This document shows, piece by piece, positions 25,201 through 36,907 of a stretch of DNA of 64,000 nt (position 1 is the first letter of the stretch; each line of letters starts with the position of its first letter). A model generated the notes under the pieces. The model did not search any database. It was not told the DNA's origin and saw nothing but the letters and a program-made list of their open reading frames with translations. Both the position numbers and the translations under genes were made by a program. Source of the DNA: Siniperca chuatsi (taxonomy: Eukaryota; Chordata; Actinopteri; Centrarchiformes; Sinipercidae); assembly GCF_020085105.1 (NCBI RefSeq), contig NC_058051.1, positions 2,034,001 to 2,098,000 of the forward strand, given 5' to 3'.

Positions 25201-25378
25201 CACTAACAGAACAGCCAATCACAGCGCAGTACAACCCAGGGAGCCAGTCAAAAAGTCTGGAGGCGGGATGTGGAGAGTGACTAGGCTGCTGCTGCTGTTA
25301 GCCGTGTTAGCAGCTGTCTTCTACTACGCCTACTGCCGTGTGATAAACAATGAAGAAAATCCTTTTGGGATTCAATGA
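22277..25378 (+). CDS. emd: Emerin, LEM-domain inner nuclear membrane protein
   Basis: Binds BAF and lamins at the inner nuclear envelope. Exons: 22277-22355, 22823-22918, 23885-23916, 24019-24044, 25039-25098, 25186-25378. They join to 486 nt (161 residues). The LEM domain covers about residues 1-45 (EEISELLTKYGIKHGPIV, then STRKLYEQKLEKAM). A short Glu-rich and Tyr-rich stretch (EEEITYITYSP) and a charged linker follow. One C-terminal membrane span (about 132-149, LLLLLAVLAAVFYYAYC) leaves a short lumenal tail. Human emerin is 254 residues, so the nucleoplasmic linker is much shorter here. Position next to flna, as in human Xq28, supports emerin over other LEM proteins. Exons 3 and 4 are very small (32 and 26 nt). 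Confidence 0.93.
22968..23383. mobile_element. Decayed hAT-like MITE in emd intron 2
   Basis: Begins GCAGCTAATGATTATTTTCA and ends with an inverted, degenerate counterpart (GATCAATAAATGG, then TTTCAGCTCTAATC). Similar to the clearer copy at 40199-40399. The interior lacks an ORF. Confidence 0.55.
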
Positions 25379-25507
25379 TCTGATTTGTTGTTAGGATGTC
25401 AGGTGTTTTTTTAATTCTGTTAAAGGCATTTCATGTCATTAGTGGTCACCGTTTGACTACATTCCATAAACTTGTAAAGGCTGGCAATATCCTATATTTC
25501 TTAGTGT

Positions 25508-25903
25508 CATCAAATCCCATCAAATGACCAAAACCAGACAAATTATAGTCTGTGTATCACAGCCTGATGGATCTTCCTCCTCTGAGCCATAGAGCTCCAC
25601 ACACTGTAGTTTATTCTGACTCAGTCCCACAGACATCGTCCTGCTGCCCCAAACACTCACTAGAGCAGCAAACGTGGATTCATCCGCCGCTGGAAATAGT
25701 GCCCAACAGATGCACTGTTTCCTCCAATGATATATTTTTGAGCCATTAAAGATTTCCACATTCAGTAGGAACCAGTGGGCCCGGGGCTGAGAGCCGCAGA
25801 CGGACTAGGAAAGTCAGAAAGTATTGAGACGCACACTAACACGTGCGTAGTCTGGTCATGGTTTTGGTCTTTTCATGGGATTTGTTGAGAAAAAATAAAG
25901 AAC
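25508..25903. mobile_element. MITE forming the distal emd 3' UTR
   Basis: The left arm CAAATCCCATCAAATGACC and following AAAACCAGAC are mirrored by GGTCATGGTTTTGGTC and TTTTCATGGGATTTGTTG at the right. Arms are about 40 bp. The emd poly(A) signal AATAAA (25894-25899) is at the very edge of the right arm. A related right end (TTTTCATGGGATTTGTTGAC) recurs near 60130. Confidence 0.7.
25894..25899 (+). promoter_or_regulatory. emd: Probable emd poly(A) signal
   Basis: AATAAA 516 nt after the emd stop codon, on the plus strand. It is the first canonical hexamer downstream. Another, AATAAA within TTAATAAAAAAATG, lies near 26143. Confidence 0.55.
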
Positions 25904-26309
25904 AATGCTCGCCTTCTCCTTCAGTGTCTTTGCTTTCCTGCATGAATGTCTTTCAGCTATGCAGAGTTTTGTGTATTTGATTTCTTTTATACAGCTGTTC
26001 TCTAACGTGATTTGTTCTTATTTGTGAGATATACATGAAGATAGCACAACAGACTTGTGAACTGAGGCTGTCTTTCATATTTCCAAGCTGCCCTCCTCGT
26101 CATGTCCAATCAAAAACCAAAGGCTGTTGTCTATATGTGTTAATAAAAAAATGAAATCGGGTCTCCAGCTCTTAAGACATTGCACTAGAGTGTTTGATCT
26201 TTCTGTAAAATGTGACATTTGAGAGGAGGGAATTCCTAAAGGATTCAAAAATGTTAATATGAGGTGAAAGAGTTAAATATTAATTCTGTCAAATTCTCTA
26301 CTGACATAA

Positions 26310-26323
26310 TTTATTTATTTATT
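26310..26323 (-). promoter_or_regulatory. Probable ninjurin poly(A) signal cluster
   Basis: Read on the minus strand this is three overlapping AATAAA hexamers, about 570 nt after the ninjurin stop. emd and ninjurin are convergent, so their 3' ends face each other across only about 400 bp. Confidence 0.55.
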
Positions 26324-26882
26324 TAGTCAGTTACAAAACTGTAAGTAAGCATAATTCCATCAATCTAACATTTGAACAAAAACAATATCAGTGTTATGTT
26401 TACAAGATAGAAGCTTTAAACAGGTTGGCAAAAAAAAAAAAAAGCTCATTCTGCACATTTGGTAACAGATTAGCTCAACACTGCCAAGGTCAGCGGACAG
26501 CACGCCGCAGCAGAGCCTCTTGGCATCTACTCGAGGGAAGATGAGGCAGTGGTCATGTTTTCAAACTGAGGTTTTCAGCTGGTCGAGTTCAATTTAACAG
26601 CTGTGATCCTGAGTTGAGGTCGTGGTCGATGGGTCACTGAGGATGAGGTTTTACTTGGCGATCCTTATCTGGGTCTCAGTCTGGATCCACAAAAGCCTCT
26701 CAGCACTAACGTGGTGCTAGAGCCAGTCAGGAATTGTTGTTCCAGCTGGTGAATCTTTGCTCACACAAGTCATAATTTGAACAGGGAGCTGATACAGCAG
26801 TTACACAAAGGCAGCTGTCCCACCGAGGCTTTGTGATAACAGAGAACAAGGAAGTGTCTTATATTTTGGTCCGAAGACTGGT

Positions 26883-29800
26883 CTAAATGCTACCAGTCAC
26901 GTTAAAGCCGGTGGGCACAGGGGATAGCTGAGGCGCTGATATCACAGGTGACACGAATGACCTGGGAAGAAAAACACGAACAAGGTCACAAGAGTTCACA
27001 ACAGTAAGAGTAAGAGTGTGTGTTCTGTAATGGCCCACCTGTCATTATTTCTCTCAAATCCAAGTGCTGTGATGAAGACGTTGATGAGGACGGTGACGAA
27101 GACAAAGACTGTTGCTATGTTGTTCATTGTGTTCAACTTGCTGTGTTTCCTGACGTTGTTCAGATCATACTTCACTGCTGGCACAGAATCGCACAACAGC
27201 AAAAACAAAATTAGCTATATAAAAACTGATGAGCACGAGCGACAGACGTAAAGAAGGGGGGGGAGAAGGAATCGAAACTTTCAAACATTGTATAAAAGCC
27301 GGAGACCTTTTCATTTAAAGAAACTCTGATGTTGGACTTAGGAGGGAAGCTTAGTTTACTTTAGGATAAGATACAGATCTGAAGATTGTGCTGGTGAGTC
27401 TAAAAACAAGACATGTAATTAAATGTTGTAGGCACCAAACGCTGCTGACAAACACACTTGTAGATAAAAATTAATGTTAAATATGTATTTATATACAAAT
27501 AGTTAGATTATTAAACACAGAAGAGTGGAGCTGAGTGTTTGAGCTGACTACTAAATGTAGCACAGTAAGTGACAGCCCAAACACAACTGGCAATATATGA
27601 GGTATGGGTGGACAGTTTGACATTTTGGGAAATACACTGATTTGCTTTCTTGCCGAGTCAGATGAGAAGATTGATACCACTCTCATGTCTGTACTGTAAA
27701 TATGAAACTACAGTTAGCGGCCTGTTAGCTGATCTTAGCATAGACTGGAAATGGGCAACAGCTAGCCTGGCTCTGCCTGAGGGTAACACAATCCACCAAT
27801 GAACACTTCTAAAGCTAATTAACATGTTATATCTCGTTGGTTTTTCATTCACACAAAAACAGAAGTGCAAAAACAAGAAGTGAAGGTTTTACACGGGTTG
27901 TGCTGACTGTTTCTGCAGGGTAACTCCAGGAGAAATAACATGTTAATCAGTGAGCTTTAGAGCTGCTGGTAAACGGATTTTGTTGCCTTTGGACAGCCAT
28001 GCTAGCTGTTTCCCGTATCCAGGGCTGGCAGTTCGATCCCTGGCTCCTGTCGAAGGGTCCTTGGGCAAGACACTGAACCCCGAGTTGCTCCTGATGGGCA
28101 GACCAAGGCCTTGCATGGCATGTGTGTGAATGGGTGAACGGGAGACAAATTGTAAAGCGCTTTGTCCATTAAGGTAGAAAAGCGTTATTAATAATAATAG
28201 AATTGCAGTCCATTTACTATTTATGCTAAGCTAAGCTAACCGGCTGCTGTCTCTATAGCTTCATATTTACCGTACAGATACGACAGTGTCTCTGTCTTCT
28301 CAGATAACTCTCAGCAAGAAAGCGAATAAGTGTATTTTCCAAAATGTTAAACTATTCCTTTAACAATGAACCAAACTGCTTATTTTAGGCCTACTGAAAA
28401 CGCCATGTGAGTGTGTCTCCATTTTAGCCAAAGTACACCTGACATCATCTTACAGCTCTGAATGCATTGGTTCTGCACACGGGTTGTCGCTTGGAGGGAA
28501 GCCATGCCACACAGAGAGAAGAGCAAAGCACCAGAGCATGTTCTCTTTCAGGCAGACAAGGCTGGAGCTCGTTTTCAAGTTGGGTTGTCTTCTCTTGGTT
28601 CATCAAAATCACTGAACCTCTTGAAACACTCTTTGTATGCCTGCTTTGATTCTCTGCGCCTTCCAAACTTAAAGTTTCTAAGATCAAAAGTATGTATTTA
28701 AAGTGCGAGAAAGCTGGAGAAGGAGGAACGATAACAATGGAGGTGCAAAAAGTCTCAGTCACTTGCCAATAAAGATGAGCAGCAGCCCCACCATGACCTG
28801 AAACGAGATGGACAGAGACAGCAGGACAATGAGGGGGATGTAGTAACGGTAATGAGGCCCCACACAGAGAACGGTCTTCAGCTGGGACGAGTTGGCCATC
28901 AGCAAGGAAATGTCCAGCATGCTCTGAGCCACAGTCTTCTTAGTGGCGTAGTGATTTATGTTGATGGGGCGATACACTTTTTCAGAGGGGGCTGTCGGTG
29001 CCTGCGAGTGTAGAGAGGATAGGTTAGGTCTGAGTGAAAGTTTGGGGTCCTGTTGAAGAACAAAGTCACACAGATGCTTAGACAGTAAAGGACAACACGA
29101 TTTGGGGGTTCTCCTAAGGAACAGTGTTGTTATTTTGTTCTCTTTCACAGGCCTGATTGCTCTCTGTACATGTGTCCACGCCTCACTATGGTTTAGAGTG
29201 CGCCGTTGTGTGTTTTGTTACCATTTGCTCTATGTACTCAAGTGTGGCTATAAGAGGAGGAGTGGAAGTGGCAGAGTCACAGGTGATGACTCACCTGGGC
29301 AAAAGAGAGAGAGGCAACAAGACGCAACACGCTGTGGGGCGTTCTCTTTCTATAACTCCAGAAACCTGACAATTTGTCACTTGAACTGATTCGTGCATGT
29401 GCAGAGAGAATGGACTGAAACTGACTCTGTGTCAGATACTGAAACCTGAGGACAGGTAAACTGTTGTTCTGGGTCACAGTGTCCCTACCTTCACCTCCCT
29501 CTGTCCCACTGAGAGGAAGTGACTGTTTTGTTTGTTTAAACCACTTCGGTGGCGAATTCTTTTTCTCGGGGCTTTGCCCAGTCCTGTAGCACAGGTAGAC
29601 GAGATGTCACACCTGGGTGCAACGCTCTCTGAGTGACAAAGCTGTCGTTCATCTCTACACACAGCGGACAACTATGGAGAGAAACACTGATTTCACACGA
29701 GGACATAAACACTAGAGCAGGGGTTCCCAGTCCAGGGGTGTTTTATTGAGAATCACTGGATAATTCTAGGTGTTTCCAGCCTTTTACAATGATTCAAACA

Positions 29801-30822
29801 AAAGCAGGGGAAAAATCACTGTTCGGTTGAACCACTGGTAGACAATCAATATGGGGGCTCACTAGAAGACCTGCTTTTTTTGGATGCCATGGGCCATATA
29901 TATATATATATATGTAAACATATTTTAGAAAGTAGATAGTTTACTTTTTACTGCAGTGTGTTAACTCCAGGCCAAATGATGTACACAGAAAAAGCATATG
30001 CACAGCTGTATGTATACAGTACATGTATTTGTGTAGCAATGTGTCACATGTACTGTAAACAGAGGAGAGACCAAAGCTCAATTCACCTTTGATCTTTCAT
30101 GTAAAGTCATATACAGTGAACAGAAAACTTGACCACAAAATGACATCTGTGCCATAAAAAACAAAACCCCAAAACAATGAAAAAAAACTGTGGTAGTTCT
30201 GTAATTTGCCACTTCAGCAGACATCACAAACGTTCCATGTCATGGATATTTATGGAATATACATGTATGTCTGACAGATTTTATAATTGAATGGATCACT
30301 TTGCATGTGATGGCTCGTAAAAGTTGTAAAGAGTTTGACATTTTCAGTGATTATCAGCTCATCAGATTTGATCAGAGAGCCGTGTGCACGTGGTTATTGT
30401 GCAAATTATAGACAGTTGAACTTGTGCAATTTGCTTGAATGAACAAGAAATTCAAATCTGTTGTGAGCAACAAACTAATTGATCACAGATTTGAACTTAC
30501 TGTTTTGAAAAAAATTATCCTCATTCAAGAATTGAGCCAAAGTGAATGAGGAAAACTGTAAGGGACAAACGTGCACAGTGTAAAGTTATTAAAGATGAAA
30601 TCAAGGGAGCTGGGATACTTATCATTTGCAACTGCATGCAATAAAATGCTAAAGGTTTTGCATTGGTCTCTTCACTGAAGTTTAGGTTTTTCGGGTTGGT
30701 TGTCAGCCCTGTTGTGGAGAACAGTAGAGGGACGGGGCTCGTCAGTCTGGGTTGCTTACCTCTATGTCGTCCAGTTTATTCAGAGCTACGTCCTCTCCGT
30801 TCTGTTTGTGCTCTGTGTCCAT
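26883..30822 (-). CDS. Ninjurin, NINJ1-like
   Basis: Small two-span membrane protein. The family mediates homophilic adhesion, and NINJ1 drives plasma-membrane rupture in lytic cell death. Exons on the minus strand: 30822-30760, 29001-28767, 27174-27039, 26961-26883. They give 513 nt, 170 residues. The variable N-terminus (MDTEHKQNGEDVALNK) is followed by the family core: PININHYATKKTVAQSMLDI (amphipathic helices), YYIPLIVLLSLSISF and VGLLLIFIV (first span), KYDLNN, then IATVFVFVTVLINVFITALG (second span). VKYDLNN and the SMLDIxLLMANxSQLK core resemble NINJ1 more than NINJ2. The second intron uses a GC donor (see findings). Orthology between NINJ1 and NINJ2 was not tested by a tree, so the symbol is left blank. 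Confidence 0.9.
27607..28363. mobile_element. Palindromic TTAA MITE, copy C, with nested SINE-like insert
   Basis: The left part (GACAGTTTGACATTTTGGGA, GATGAGAAGATTGATACC) and right part (TTTATGCTAAGCTAAGCTAA, ACTCTCAGCAAGAAAGCG, TTCCTTTAA) are inverse copies. Right-end TTAA is at 28360-28363. The centre is interrupted by the SINE-like sequence at about 28021-28217. It lies in the third ninjurin exon-exon interval (intron 2). Confidence 0.75.
28021..28217 (+). mobile_element. SINE-like insert with RNA polymerase III B-box motif
   Basis: Contains GTTCGATCCC at 28031-28040, a perfect tRNA-type B box. GGGCAAGACACTGAACCCC and a TAAAGCGCTTTGTCC tail follow, ending in a TTATTAATAATAATAG run. This looks like the 3' part of a tRNA-derived SINE whose A box is lost or too degraded to see. 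Confidence 0.55.
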
Positions 30823-32488
30823 TCTCTATCAGGACACTGTCCTTCTGCTGCCGTTGTGACGAGATGTAGTCTCACAGCTCACTGCTGAACTGGCCACAGA
30901 GAAAGTCGAGGGAGTAGTAGGACTAACAAGTCAGGCAACGCCTCAGTCACAGGGACATTATTAAAAAGACCCCTCCCACTATATGTCTCTCTCTCTCTTT
31001 TGAACCACTGATGAGTTGAACTTGTTGGGAAGTGTTTTAGTTATAATGCAACTTCTCACTTTCACTTCACTTCCTCAATAATATGTTCATGTTTATATTT
31101 CTAGGGTTTCCGTTTCTTCCCAGAGTGAATCATATAACGGTCTTATTCTGTCTCCTCCGTGTGTGACACCAAAAACACTCAGTATCTTAAAAAGTTGTTC
31201 GACATAGTATTTGAATAATAAGAATACAGTCCACAGCTTTGATTTAGAAGCACCTACTTCCTTCATTATGCCATTGATCAGACAATAGGTTTGGGCTGTT
31301 GCACTGGAGTCTCTTCCTGCCTTGTTGTGAACATGTGTTGTTTGGTCTATGCCATGAACAAGCACCACTATATTATTATTTACGTGATAATTATCTCAAC
31401 AGTTCCACATTCAAAGGAGTCAATTTACTCAAGTAAAGCCCTGTTTTAACTTTTTTTGGTTTGTTTTTATTATTTACATCGTCCAGTAGAGGCCACTGTA
31501 CTCCAAGAAGTTTTACAGATGTTTTCTTTTGCTTTACCAGTTGAATTACAAACTAACGCATTTTGTTTTGCAAATACAAAACATACCAATCAAACAAATA
31601 CACAACATTTTTCGAATACATCAGGTTTCAGAAATAGGTACAGTCTTACAAGTACAAAAAAATATATCCCACAAAGACAAAAAACATCACGTGACCTGTG
31701 GCACAATGTTTCCGCTCTGTGATTGTGCTGAGGATTTTTCTCACAAATCGCAGGTCAATCTAAAGGCGCCCGGAGGTTGAAGATGAAGATTCAGTCGGCT
31801 GTTTGGATGCTGCTCTGGAAGGAAGCAATTTTAAATGCTTAAAATGAAGGAGGAGATTAATACATTTTTGTAAAAAAAATATCTTGCCAGCAAAATCTTA
31901 GCTTATTGTTTACCAGATATTCAACCTTTTTGTCCTGCAGAGATTCTGAAATCAATGTTACTATATTAGAAAGTTGAAATTTAGTTTTTTTGAGCACAAT
32001 CATAAAATAAATGTCTACAAAAACCTTTATAAAAAGTGCAAATATACCTTCAAAACTAAACTTCTGGTGAATGAATTAATTACATGGATTTATATTAATT
32101 GTTTGTAAAATGCACTTTTGCTTTTGATGGAGACGAAAATGTTAAATCCTTATTTTAATAATGTCAGTTTTGGAGTAATCCTGTCACACTTTGTTCTAAT
32201 GAGGCCAGTAAAACATATCTATAATGAGAGCGGCTTCAATGACCTTGTTATGACATCTTCTGTCATTTAAGGTAATAATGGACACTTTTCACATCACACG
32301 TGCTTTTCCGATCAATAAATCCAATAAATATAAATATTTAAGAAAATTAAAAACACGGGATTGACTTATGCTCTAAATATGAATAAACTTAAATACTTTT
32401 TTAAAAGTAATTATTTAAAATGGAATTGTCTAACGCTACAGGAAGTTCTTGACTGTTTCCTTCCGGCTTCTTCACGCTGCTACACAAC
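30823..32488. other. Spacer between ninjurin and mrpl49 5' ends
   Basis: The two genes are divergent, so this 1.7 kb should hold both promoters and the ninjurin 5' UTR. A CT run (about 30983-30998) is present. The part from 31780 to 32400 is very AT-rich. No further gene was recognised. Confidence 0.5.
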
Positions 32489-33025
32489 ATGGCGGCCTGC
32501 TTCACCCTTCAGTCCGCCGTGCTCCGCAGCGCGCTGCGAGGAGCTTTCGGCCTGCGCAGCCGGACAGCGGGCCCTCCTGCCGCCGCTGTCGGGGTCAGGT
32601 TCGTTTGTGAAGCTGCTCCAGAAGAAAAGACGACGGTGATATTAGAGTCTACGGAGGAATACAAGTTCGTAGAGCGGCTCATCCCACCGTCACGGGTCCC
32701 CGCTCCGCCTAAGCACGCCGGTCCCACCCCGTCTGGCTGGACCCCTCCGGCAGATTCACCGCCGCCTCTGCCGTACATGATCCGCCGCTCCCGCATGCAC
32801 AACATCCCGGTTTACACCGACCAGACCCACGGCAGCCGCAGGACGACGCTCGTACGAAAAGTGGAGGGGGACATTTGGGCTCTGGAGAAGGACGTGAAGC
32901 AGTACCTGCAGGAGGTGACGGGGAGAGAGCTGCCCACACAGGTCAATGAGGTCACCATGACCCTGAAGGTCAAAGGTCACGTCGATAAGGAGCTGAAGGA
33001 ATGGCTGGCCAGTAAAGGCTTCTGA
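32489..33025 (+). CDS. mrpl49: Mitochondrial large-subunit ribosomal protein L49 (mL49)
   Basis: Structural protein of the mitochondrial 39S subunit. The 178-residue ORF starts with an Arg- and Ala-rich, acid-free presequence (MAACFTLQSAVLRSALRGA) typical for mitochondrial import. The conserved core follows: PSGWTPP, then YMIRRSRMHNIPVYTD, then LVRKVEGDIWALEKDVKQYL, then TQVNEVTMTLKVKGHVD, ending EWLASKGF. Human MRPL49 is 166 residues with the same core and C-terminus. The ATG sits in CACAACATGGCGG, a good context. The gene is unbroken by introns here, whereas the human gene is split. ATTAAA at 33249-33254 is a likely poly(A) signal. No poly(A) tail remnant was noticed. Confidence 0.95.
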   Translation: MAACFTLQSAVLRSALRGAFGLRSRTAGPPAAAVGVRFVCEAAPEEKTTVILESTEEYKFVERLIPPSRVPAPPKHAGPTPSGWTPPADSPPPLPYMIRRSRMHNIPVYTDQTHGSRRTTLVRKVEGDIWALEKDVKQYLQEVTGRELPTQVNEVTMTLKVKGHVDKELKEWLASKGF

Positions 33026-34144
33026 CGGAGCCTCCAGGACTGTCACAAGATCCAGGTCCGGGGGCAGAGAGCTGTCCCTGTGGCGATGGAGAGGACCACT
33101 GAAACACGGTCCACCTTTAAAACCCGTTTCAGTCCATGTGGAAGGACAGCTTTCGCCTACTCTATTGAACTCTTGCCACCAGAGATGATGAAGTTATGCA
33201 ATCATAAGGTGTCCAACAGTGTACATATTTGTATGTGATGAATGTAACATTAAATATGAAAGCACAGCCCCCTGACTGTTGTGTGTCATTAGAGACAGGG
33301 ACAGAGGTTATATGTGCAAGACATCGGTGTCGCTTCACCTTTTAGTTCCTGTTGAGATTGTCATCAAACGTTTTAACAGCACGCAGCCCTTTCGGTTTCT
33401 CTCTCCCTCGGAGATTGTTGTGATGTAATTGAGCTGCTTGTTTTATCCATCCACGAGATATTACATCTTAAATGATACAGAAGCGCAGGGAAGCAGCACA
33501 CCCTCACATGGGCGCGGCCTGAGCCAGCGAAGGCTCTGCGGGACAAACTGAAACAACTGATCACTTATCGAAGTTGTTGACAACTTCCTGCAGACCGACG
33601 AACCGTTGCAGCCCTAAAAGAGTATCTCAAAATAAAAAGAGACCAAACAAAAATGAGACGCGACCCGATGGGATTACAAAGTTTAAAACGTTACATTTAT
33701 TCAGTAATACAATATGCATATTTAGGTGCAAACAGGGTGAGAAACAAAAGGAGGAGTGTTGAAGTGCGATTAGACAATTACTATTAGACCAACAGAACAG
33801 ACACCATCACGTCAGCTCATTACTGTAGAGCAAAACATGTTAATTACGAGGAATATACTGATGGCAGGATTGTGATGTGAACGATTACACAGAGCCTGTC
33901 CTCAGTCTGACTGAAGTTAGAATAATAATACGCGTGTGCACGACTCCCGTCAGACAGCGTTAGTTCCCAGACAGAGAAAGACGGTGGCGGTCGCTGCTTA
34001 ACCTACTCAAACTTGTTTTTGGTCACAATTCTGTTTGACTTTTTAACACAACCACAGATCAGACTCTCGTCCCAGTATTACTGCGGCGCTCACTTCAGCA
34101 GCCAATCTACTTTCACCCTGATGGTGACGACGTAAGGGACGCCA
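33026..34144. other. Convergent 3' region of mrpl49 and haus7
   Basis: Holds the mrpl49 3' UTR (ATTAAA 33249-33254, plus) and the haus7 3' UTR. The minus-strand AATAAA at 33696-33701 lies about 445 nt after the haus7 stop. No gene recognised between them. Confidence 0.5.
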
Positions 34145-36869
34145 TCAGGACTGAAGCAGGAAGAAAAAGTCTCTAATTTGCCTGGTAAGTTCCTCCAATT
34201 GGTCCGCTGGGGGAAAAAAATCAGAAGCAGGAAATAAATATTTAACAACGTGCAACAAACTGTGTGTGTGAGCGTGAAAGAGATTCACTTACGTAACGTG
34301 CGCTTCTCTCCTCGGCTCCAGTAGCAAGGCTGTGTTTGGAGCTGGTTTACGTCCTCGTTCATGGACACAGAAGCTTCTGATACTTCATTTAGCATTTCTA
34401 ACTCCTGAGAAACAAGACACAGTGTCAGCGTGACTTGTCTGTGCACGTCAGGCATGAGTTGAGACATTTTCGATATACTGTGCGAGTACCGTGATGCAGG
34501 CCAGCAGGAGTTGGTGTATTCTCTGGAAGACGTCGGTCTCTGTGCTGAAGCTGGGGGGATCTCTGCTGCAGTAAGCTCTCAAGTCTGTTTCGTAAACATG
34601 GCTGAAAGTAGCCATCAGCTGCTGGAGGTCACACGCCGCCACACGCAACGAGCTCGGAGAGAAGACGCCAGGACTCTGCGCCTCAGTGTTCAGGAATTCA
34701 CACTGAGGAGAACGGAGAGTAAACAGATAGCACTCGTTACTACCATGACATTCGGCCAAATCTATGGGGTCTGCATTATAATGTTTAAAAAATAATTTCT
34801 GTTCCAAAGAACGTTAGAAAAATAGCTTTTGAGTGTGGGACAAATATTGTTTATTTAATTTAGCACGCTGTTTCAACTGAAGGCTCTCTAATACTGCAGG
34901 CAACACCGAACCTCCGACTGTAGCTGCTCCAGTGCTGTCTGAGTCAGCTGTAGAAGGCCGGCAACATCGGCAGCCTCTTCTCCACCTGGCTTATAAGAGG
35001 ACTTGGCGCCCTTGCGTAAAGCCCTGTGAGGTAAGGAAAAGCAGGATGGAGGAGGAGGAAAATATAAAAAGACACTGATGCTGCTGGTCTACAACAGGAA
35101 ACAATACTTGAAGATCCACCAAACTTCCACGAGTCAGTCTCTTATTGGGAGTATATTTAAGAGAGTGAATGGCAACATGCAGCAGATTAATAGCAGAGCA
35201 AAGGGATATAATATGTGCGTAACAGGATAGTCAGAGACAGCATACATACTTGATGTGTGCGGGCCAGGGGTCGAGTGTGGGTTTGAGCGTTTGTGTGAGG
35301 TGCGGCAGGTTCTCGGCAGCGTAGAGCTCGTTCAGTAGCATCTCTGAGTCCGTTCTGTGCCCAGCGGACTTCTCGCAGCCAGGGACTAGAGCTAAAAGCT
35401 GCTCCAGGAACTGAAGCTGCCTGTGAGGACTCGCATCGCCCTGGATACATGGTTCGACACGTTATAAAAACAGGACATTTTCTGTTTAGTCTGACAATGC
35501 ATATCTATATCTGTAAATCAGTTACATCTACACTAATTGTATGCAACTTCTCACCCTGATCAGGTCCAGGTCCTCTGCTTTGCACAGCATCAGCTCCTGC
35601 CCAAACACAGCCATTTCTGTTTGTACCAAAACAGACCACAGCAGTATGAGACAACAGAACTATTAATATCACCTACTCTGTGCATGTGCACGCTCACTGA
35701 GATTATTCATCTCTCTTCCATTAGGTGTCTAGAAAAAGACATGCAAGACTGTAAACCGTGTACTGCGTAGGAACGAAAGACAACAACGTTACCTTTAGTC
35801 AAAACGTCTGGGTCTTTAGATCTCACCGACATCGCCTTGGAATTGGCAAAGTTTGGGTTGATACTGTAAAGTGACAGGCCAGAGGGATTCGTTTATATTC
35901 ATATACTACCTATTTCTGACAGGTGAGAACAGGGGTGATGTTCTACCTGCTGCAGATCCATGCCAGTATGTCAGTGCGGTGCTGAGAGGGAGCACACAGC
36001 AGCTGCAGCATGCTGTCCGCTTCCTGCAGGTACAGACCTTCTACCAAAGGACAAGACGCAGCCTCAACAAAGACGACACACAGACAGGACATTCACTTTT
36101 AAACAGGATTTCATACACGACCTTACTCTTTTATTATTGCAAAAATATATAGCAACAAACAGTGGTATGCCAGAGGTTCGTGTGGACAAAATACAGCAAA
36201 AAGGTGCAGCAGTTCAGACCTTACCTTGTTCAGTTCATATATTAAGAGTCATTAAGGTTTTGGTTCAGGTGCTGAATGTTTTGCAGGGACAGCTTTGAAA
36301 CTGTTCCTTTTCTCAATATTACATTTAGCCAAAACGATACAAAAATATTTATACGGCAATACTGTTTTTGCTTTGAATTGCAGACATCATAAAACCCAAA
36401 CAGCGCATCTCTGCACAGTAATGAAAAATCAACTAAAACATCTGGAGAAATATCCAGCTGCAGGTACAGATTGTATTCAGGGTCGCGTTCAGTCAGGCCA
36501 GTTCAACAAACAAAGCTATATGTTAGCTCGTTAAAACCAGGGCCACATCGAGCTAAAAATACAAACGTTGTCAAATATGTAGACAAATACAACAGACGGT
36601 TTACAGACCGACATTTCGTTTTACTACTGCAGCAGGCCTACTCTGGAGTCTGCGCTGGTGCCGGCTGTTTGCTAGCAGACGAAAATAAACGTAGCAATAA
36701 AAACTGATAACTAATTACGAGAATAAGATACATTTCCTAAACTTCCGAAAGCGCGCACTGCACGTGCTAATGTAAAGTTACTTAATTTCCCCATTACTTT
36801 AACTTCTTTTACCTGCAACGCAGCGTAGACATGTCGTTCAAGTTGTTTTTCTTTCAAGGCACCCGCCAT
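34145..36869 (-). CDS. haus7: HAUS augmin-like complex subunit 7
   Basis: Subunit of the eight-part augmin complex, which recruits gamma-tubulin to spindle microtubules for branching nucleation. Exons on the minus strand: 36869-36813, 36071-35947, 35863-35793, 35616-35555, 35440-35250, 35023-34912, 34702-34490, 34404-34293, 34206-34145. They give 1,005 nt, 334 residues (human 368). Recognised blocks in order: CPLVEGLYL, then LLCAPSQHRTDILAWICS; FGQELMLCKAEDL; RQLQFLEQLLALVPGCEKS; LLNELYAAENLPHL, then LDPWP; CDLQQLMATFSHVYETDL; a C-terminal coiled segment (DQLEELTRQIRDFF). Each aligns by eye with the human protein. The donor after exon 6 (GAG/GTTCGG) is weak. The gene is divergent from las1l and convergent with mrpl49. 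HAUS7 is at Xq28 in human, as are flna and emd. Confidence 0.9.
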
Positions 36870-36876
36870 TTTCCAA

Positions 36877-36877
<1 letters not shown>

Positions 36878-36907
<30 letters not shown>

